From positions 62,001-126,000 of the forward strand of contig NZ_NFVA01000008.1 in the NCBI RefSeq assembly GCF_002264395.1: a stretch of DNA of 64,000 bases, in the 5' to 3' direction. Positions 60,476 to 64,000 of the stretch are shown here, in pieces. The DNA is from Paenibacillus sp. VTT E-133291. GTDB taxonomy: Bacteria; Bacillota; Bacilli; Paenibacillales; Paenibacillaceae. The notes below the pieces were generated by a model. It saw only the letters and a program-made list of their open reading frames with translations, searched no databases and was not told the DNA's origin. Position numbers and translations under genes: made by a program. The number at the start of each line of letters is the position of its first letter. Position 1 is the first letter of the stretch.

Positions 60476-62455
60476 TTATTTAGAATTAATGGTCTTGTAA
60501 TTTGCAAGAAACTCTTCCATCTTACCGGATTGTTGATCTTGGTTATCTCTTACGGTTTTTCTTGCTTTGTCCAGTGCTTCATTCACTTTAACTGCATGTT
60601 GTAATGCTGCATCCCGTTCTGAGACACCGTCCATAAAAGGAAAGGAATCTTTGATTACCTCTTCAAGTTGGGTTACCTTGTTGGCACTCTTCTTATTACC
60701 GCTCTTGGCTAAATTCATATTGTAACTGTAGTAAACAAAAATCGGATCATCCCACTGTGTAAGATGAATTAATCGGCGTATTACCAAGCGATTGATCGCC
60801 TTTCTAGTCTGTAAGGTGTGAGGTGAAATGGACCATTTCCCCGCTGCAGTAAGATATCCGATTTCACTACCATCAGAATGAAAAGCACGAATGGTACGAA
60901 GATCATCGACATTTACATGAAGGGAAATTTCTGAACCTATCAAGTGAGCGCTCTGTGAAAGACGATCACTTCGATATTCCACACCCTCAAATTGAATGTA
61001 AGGTCTCTTCCCTGATTTTAAGGAACCTCTTACCGTTCTTTTTATTGTGGTTTGAAGAAACAATAACCCGCTGCGGTTATTTTCATCAAGCTGTCGTGGA
61101 ATCATTCCGTTCGCAAGCCGTTTACCTAATAACTCCAATGGCGATTGATGGTATATGCCACCATGAGGCGTTCCATTGTAATTAGAAATCAGTACATCGA
61201 CCAGTTCTTTCAAATGTTCAAAGGTGATGTGATACTTTATCGCCATTTTCTCTGGATCGGTTCTTCTTGGATCTTTAGGATGACTTCCGCTAGTATTTGG
61301 TAGTCGATGAATCCCTGATTCCTCTAAGGTTTGAAAGAATCGTTCGATAATACCTCTTCTCATAGGTAAATCCACAGGACCTAGATTGGTTGTACATCCG
61401 AGCAATTGCCGTAATCGATCTTTTACTAAGCTAGCTAAATGAGACTTGGCATTATCAAAACAAATCACATCAAACACAGCCCATTGGGCCTCAGGGAAAA
61501 TTTCAGATGGATATCCTCCATCACCATTATAGGTAAGGCCATCAATAGTGAGTTGTGGACGTACATGGGGCATAATGGCATCTCGAATGCACATCATAAC
61601 ATCACTCGCACTATATTCTTTATTTAAAGAAATGTATTTCCCTAGGACATTTCGTGTCGCGACATCAATTATCGTTAAAATCCAGAATCGTTCCAGGATT
61701 AATACAACAGTCTCCCCTTCAGGTGTCACTAACTCAACCGAGAAAACACCATCAATTCGATGTGCATCAAATTGAACTTGTTGATAAGGAGTACGGGTAA
61801 TTGGATGATTTTGTTCCCCTCTACCACTATTTCTGGCTTTTTGTTCAGCATCATGACCATATCTCGAAGCTGCCTTACCAAAGTAATCTTGCCCCAATCG
61901 ACGGAGGTAACGATATAGTGCACGGCTCCCTAGACGGTCTGTATTAAATGGATATTGACTTAATGGAATCATTTTCTCTTTGCATGCCTCTACAAATTTT
62001 TTGTGAATATGTAAGGGCTTCATAGCCGGTTCGAGTGACCTTCTTTTCCGGCCAAGGTACAAATCGTCGATCAATTCCTTAATATCAGGATATTTTTCAA
62101 GCAACAACTTAAATTCACCAGATTTTCGAGACGAATTTTGTTTTCGATCCATCATGTTTAAAGCATAGTTCTTTGTAGTTTTGTTTGGTATTAATGCTCG
62201 GAAACCCCAAGCTTCACCATTTGGGTCACGAGAGATACATCTAGTGATTATGCGACGTAAATTTCGAGGACTGACTTTCGTGATTTCATAAATCTTCATC
62301 TGGCTTGCTTCTCTTTTGAAATACAGCATTACAGCCTCTTTACGCTGTTGATAAATTAATAGATCATCTGCTTCCAAGGACGATTCATCGACTGTAGGCC
62401 AAAATTCAGGATTAATCTGATCAGTAAGAAGACCTTCCTTTTCAATCATTCGCAT
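60476..62455 (-). CDS. tnsB: TnsB-like DDE transposase
   Basis: 659 residues. The catalytic triad is visible: Asp ~220 (YQQVQFDAHRID), Asp ~324 (DVICFDNAKSHLA) and Glu ~361 (RRGIIERFFQTLEE), the DDE spacing of the Mu/Tn7 retroviral-integrase family. N-terminal DNA-binding helices precede it; the Mu-C-like barrel lies ~455-520 (RPYIQFEGVEYRSDRLSQSA). It joins transposon 3-prime ends to target DNA and binds the repeated boxes at the ends. It overlaps tnsA by 14 bp, typical of coupled TnsA-TnsB expression. Confidence 0.93.
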   Translation of the reverse strand: MRMIEKEGLLTDQINPEFWPTVDESSLEADDLLIYQQRKEAVMLYFKREASQMKIYEITKVSPRNLRRIITRCISRDPNGEAWGFRALIPNKTTKNYALNMMDRKQNSSRKSGEFKLLLEKYPDIKELIDDLYLGRKRRSLEPAMKPLHIHKKFVEACKEKMIPLSQYPFNTDRLGSRALYRYLRRLGQDYFGKAASRYGHDAEQKARNSGRGEQNHPITRTPYQQVQFDAHRIDGVFSVELVTPEGETVVLILERFWILTIIDVATRNVLGKYISLNKEYSASDVMMCIRDAIMPHVRPQLTIDGLTYNGDGGYPSEIFPEAQWAVFDVICFDNAKSHLASLVKDRLRQLLGCTTNLGPVDLPMRRGIIERFFQTLEESGIHRLPNTSGSHPKDPRRTDPEKMAIKYHITFEHLKELVDVLISNYNGTPHGGIYHQSPLELLGKRLANGMIPRQLDENNRSGLLFLQTTIKRTVRGSLKSGKRPYIQFEGVEYRSDRLSQSAHLIGSEISLHVNVDDLRTIRAFHSDGSEIGYLTAAGKWSISPHTLQTRKAINRLVIRRLIHLTQWDDPIFVYYSYNMNLAKSGNKKSANKVTQLEEVIKDSFPFMDGVSERDAALQHAVKVNEALDKARKTVRDNQDQQSGKMEEFLANYKTINSK

Positions 62456-63116
62456 CGGTTTCAGCCCTCCATATCTCCGTACTCAAGCTCCAAAGTTGGT
62501 CATTAATATTCGTGAGAGTTTTACCTGTATAGGTTAACCAGTAACATGCAGCCATGACGTCGCCTAAGTTGTATTTCCCATTCATGTGCTCATGTAGAGA
62601 ACCGATTGTTTGCTTAAACCTGGAGATATTTTTTAAAATATCTTCCGTTTTTTCTTTTGAATGTTGAGCTTTAACAGCTGAGAGCATCTTTAGTCGGTTT
62701 TCTAAACCTATTGGATGAACACGGATTATCTTATCAGTCATCAGTTTATGAGCTACACCTTCCTGTTCACACCATTCTTTCTGTGCCTGGATTTGTCGCA
62801 TATTCCGTGTGTAATTAGGATGTGTAGGAACTAATTCATTTTCATATTTAACTTCAGTATATTCTTCCTCACCATTCGTATATTTGATCCACATATCAAA
62901 GATTGAAGTGTGTAACTTTCCATCGATTACAAAACTTATTTCTTTATGTTGTTCACAATAAATTTCTACCAGAGGATTAGTCTCCACTAGTAACCAATGA
63001 TCAAACTCTAGGTCACTATAGAGAATGACTTCCCGCATCTCTACTTTAGGACCTTCAGAATTCCAATAATTATTACCGTATCTTTTGTTCCGAGGCACAG
63101 TTATAGGCACTCTCAT
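62442..63116 (-). CDS. tnsA: TnsA-like endonuclease
   Basis: 224 residues. Restriction-enzyme fold of TnsA with acidic Glu in SDLEFDHWLLVET, Asp in SIFDMWIKY and the Glu-x-Lys of EEYTEVKYENEL, matching the E, D, QxK active site of Tn7 TnsA. It cuts the transposon 5-prime ends, giving cut-and-paste movement with TnsB. The C-terminal ~100 residues likely contact TnsC. First gene of the tns operon, behind AGAAGGGGG. Confidence 0.92.
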   Translation of the reverse strand: MRVPITVPRNKRYGNNYWNSEGPKVEMREVILYSDLEFDHWLLVETNPLVEIYCEQHKEISFVIDGKLHTSIFDMWIKYTNGEEEYTEVKYENELVPTHPNYTRNMRQIQAQKEWCEQEGVAHKLMTDKIIRVHPIGLENRLKMLSAVKAQHSKEKTEDILKNISRFKQTIGSLHEHMNGKYNLGDVMAACYWLTYTGKTLTNINDQLWSLSTEIWRAETDAND

Positions 63117-63263
63117 ATTTAACCCCCTTCTACGTTATTCTGAATATCCTTATTCCCTATAGTTTGGATTCCAAACCCACCACATAAATGTTTTTAGAAA
63201 TATACTAATTAATTCTCTCTTTGGAAATACTATAGTTAGTAGATTAAGAGAGGAGTTAAAATA

Positions 63264-63482
63264 ATGAATGAAGACTATTGGTACAAAATAATTGGGGGCA
63301 ATATTCGTTCAAGTCGGGTGACACGTGGCATCACACAAAAAGATCTTGGTTTAAAACTTAATATTTCTAGACCATCAATTGCCAATATCGAGGCTGGGCG
63401 ACAAAGAATTCAAGTCCACTTTTTATTTCAACTTGCAGAAGCATTAGACACTTCGATTCAAGACTTAATCAACATTTCATAA
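63264..63482 (+). CDS. XRE-family transcriptional regulator
   Basis: 72 residues, almost entirely a lambda-repressor-type helix-turn-helix (GGNIRSSRVTRGITQKDLGL, ISRPSIANIEAGRQRIQVHF). Strong start behind AGAGGAG. Divergent from tnsA, with ~150 bp between them that must hold both promoters, so it is a likely repressor of the tns operon. Confidence 0.88.
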   Translation: MNEDYWYKIIGGNIRSSRVTRGITQKDLGLKLNISRPSIANIEAGRQRIQVHFLFQLAEALDTSIQDLINIS

Positions 63483-63800
63483 TTTCTTTTTTGACTCTTT
63501 CAATCTCTTTTTCAAAGAATTAATCGCATCATGATATAGTTGTTTCATCTCAGGGTTAACATTCCTTGAGGGTTCAATAATGTTTGCATAGGTTATTGAA
63601 TCAATGTCAAACAACATAATTTCTGTCAAGTCACAAGGGTTGAAAAAAATCGGTATTTCCCACTGACCCTCTATTTGAGCGGTTTTAAACCAATGGAATT
63701 TTAACATTGTAGCGTTGGTATAAATCTTCCCGTTAAACTCTAATCCATTCTTCGAGACAGTGGCTAGTCCCAATATAATTGTTAAATTCAATTTACTCAT
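63477..63800 (-). CDS. Stand-alone Mu/TnsB C-terminal-barrel-like protein, hypothetical
   Basis: About 107 residues from the ATG at 63800 behind GAGGTGAGG. The pattern VSKNGLEFNGKIYTNATM then FFNPCDLTEIMLFDIDS resembles the Mu-transpos_C beta-barrel that follows the catalytic core in MuA and TnsB, here without a transposase core, followed by a basic helical tail (SLKKRLKESKKKL). Convergent with and overlapping the XRE gene by 6 bp. The likeness is by eye; function unknown. Confidence 0.5.
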   Translation of the reverse strand: MSKLNLTIILGLATVSKNGLEFNGKIYTNATMLKFHWFKTAQIEGQWEIPIFFNPCDLTEIMLFDIDSITYANIIEPSRNVNPEMKQLYHDAINSLKKRLKESKKKL

Positions 63801-63928
63801 CACCCTCACCTCTTTTGCATTTTACCCATTGCTCTCCAAAACATCAGCTTGAAAGGAATGGTCTTCATTTTCCCTATCTAGTTGATGTACTCAATAATCA
63901 CTATAACCATTTAACATAAAATAATACG

Positions 63929-63961
63929 TATACATATCATTTTAATATTATGATATGTATA
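63929..63961. repeat. Inverted repeat (12-bp stem)
   Basis: TATACATATCAT / ATGATATGTATA with a 9-bp AT spacer, extended imperfectly on both sides. AT-only palindrome in a gene-free edge of the window; could be an operator or a promoter region. No function assigned. Confidence 0.5.
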
Positions 63962-64000
63962 TATACGTGTATCCCATCAGCTCCATTGTTTACACTTACA

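Overview
The window looks like the chromosome of a spore-forming Gram-positive bacterium, most likely Paenibacillus. The signs are a gerA/gerB/gerC germination operon, YesM/YesN-type sugar uptake regulation, strong AGGAGG ribosome-binding sites with many GTG and TTG starts, a cre-like site, moderate GC and family-level protein matches. The genus is inferred from family resemblance only.

Layout. 1-33.5 kb is mostly ordinary chromosome: a CNNM/CBS (CorC) membrane protein cut by the window edge, a DUF1836 regulator, a NiaP-like MFS transporter, a three-gene TerB-N / BrxD-like ATPase / Lhr-like helicase operon (3.6-8.7 kb), a spore germinant receptor operon (8.9-12.9 kb), a sugar ABC importer with its two-component system (13.1-19.4 kb), an MFS exporter followed by a wrecked grpB, an AraC regulator divergent from a GH4 alpha-galactosidase, a GntR/ABC-2 export operon with an unpaired histidine kinase, a MarR gene bracketed by two copies of a 14-bp palindromic site, and an asparagine synthetase.

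33.5-56.5 kb is an accessory or rearranged segment. It begins with gene scraps, IS21-like end repeats and a cluster of 18-bp boxes (GTAGGNNNNTTTGTGTCA and its complement), and it closes with a second cluster of the same boxes. Inside are a minus-strand operon with several lesions (MATE, TVP38, lacD with an ATA in the start position, frameshifted traX, frameshifted M15 dipeptidase, CsoR), an OmpR-type two-component system, a second asparagine synthetase, a cell-wall group (DacA, C39 peptidase, class B PBP), a truncated corC, a remnant rRNA operon end (5S plus a short 23S tail), and a Gabija-like GajA/GajB defence pair.

56.5-64 kb carries a Tn7-like transposition module on the minus strand: tnsA, tnsB (DDE residues visible), tnsC and a tniQ/tnsD-like gene, followed by a tyrosine recombinase. 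On the far side lie a small XRE regulator and a stand-alone protein resembling the Mu/TnsB C-terminal barrel. The right-hand box cluster ends in a Tn7-type terminus (TGT, 8 bp in total, then GACA) 18 bp beyond the recombinase stop codon. A 21-bp sequence just outside this terminus recurs inverted 22 kb away, beside the left cluster. The best reading is that Gabija and its neighbours sit in DNA moved or flanked by Tn7-like ends. However, the tns genes lie outside the interval those ends define, so the exact element boundaries are unresolved.
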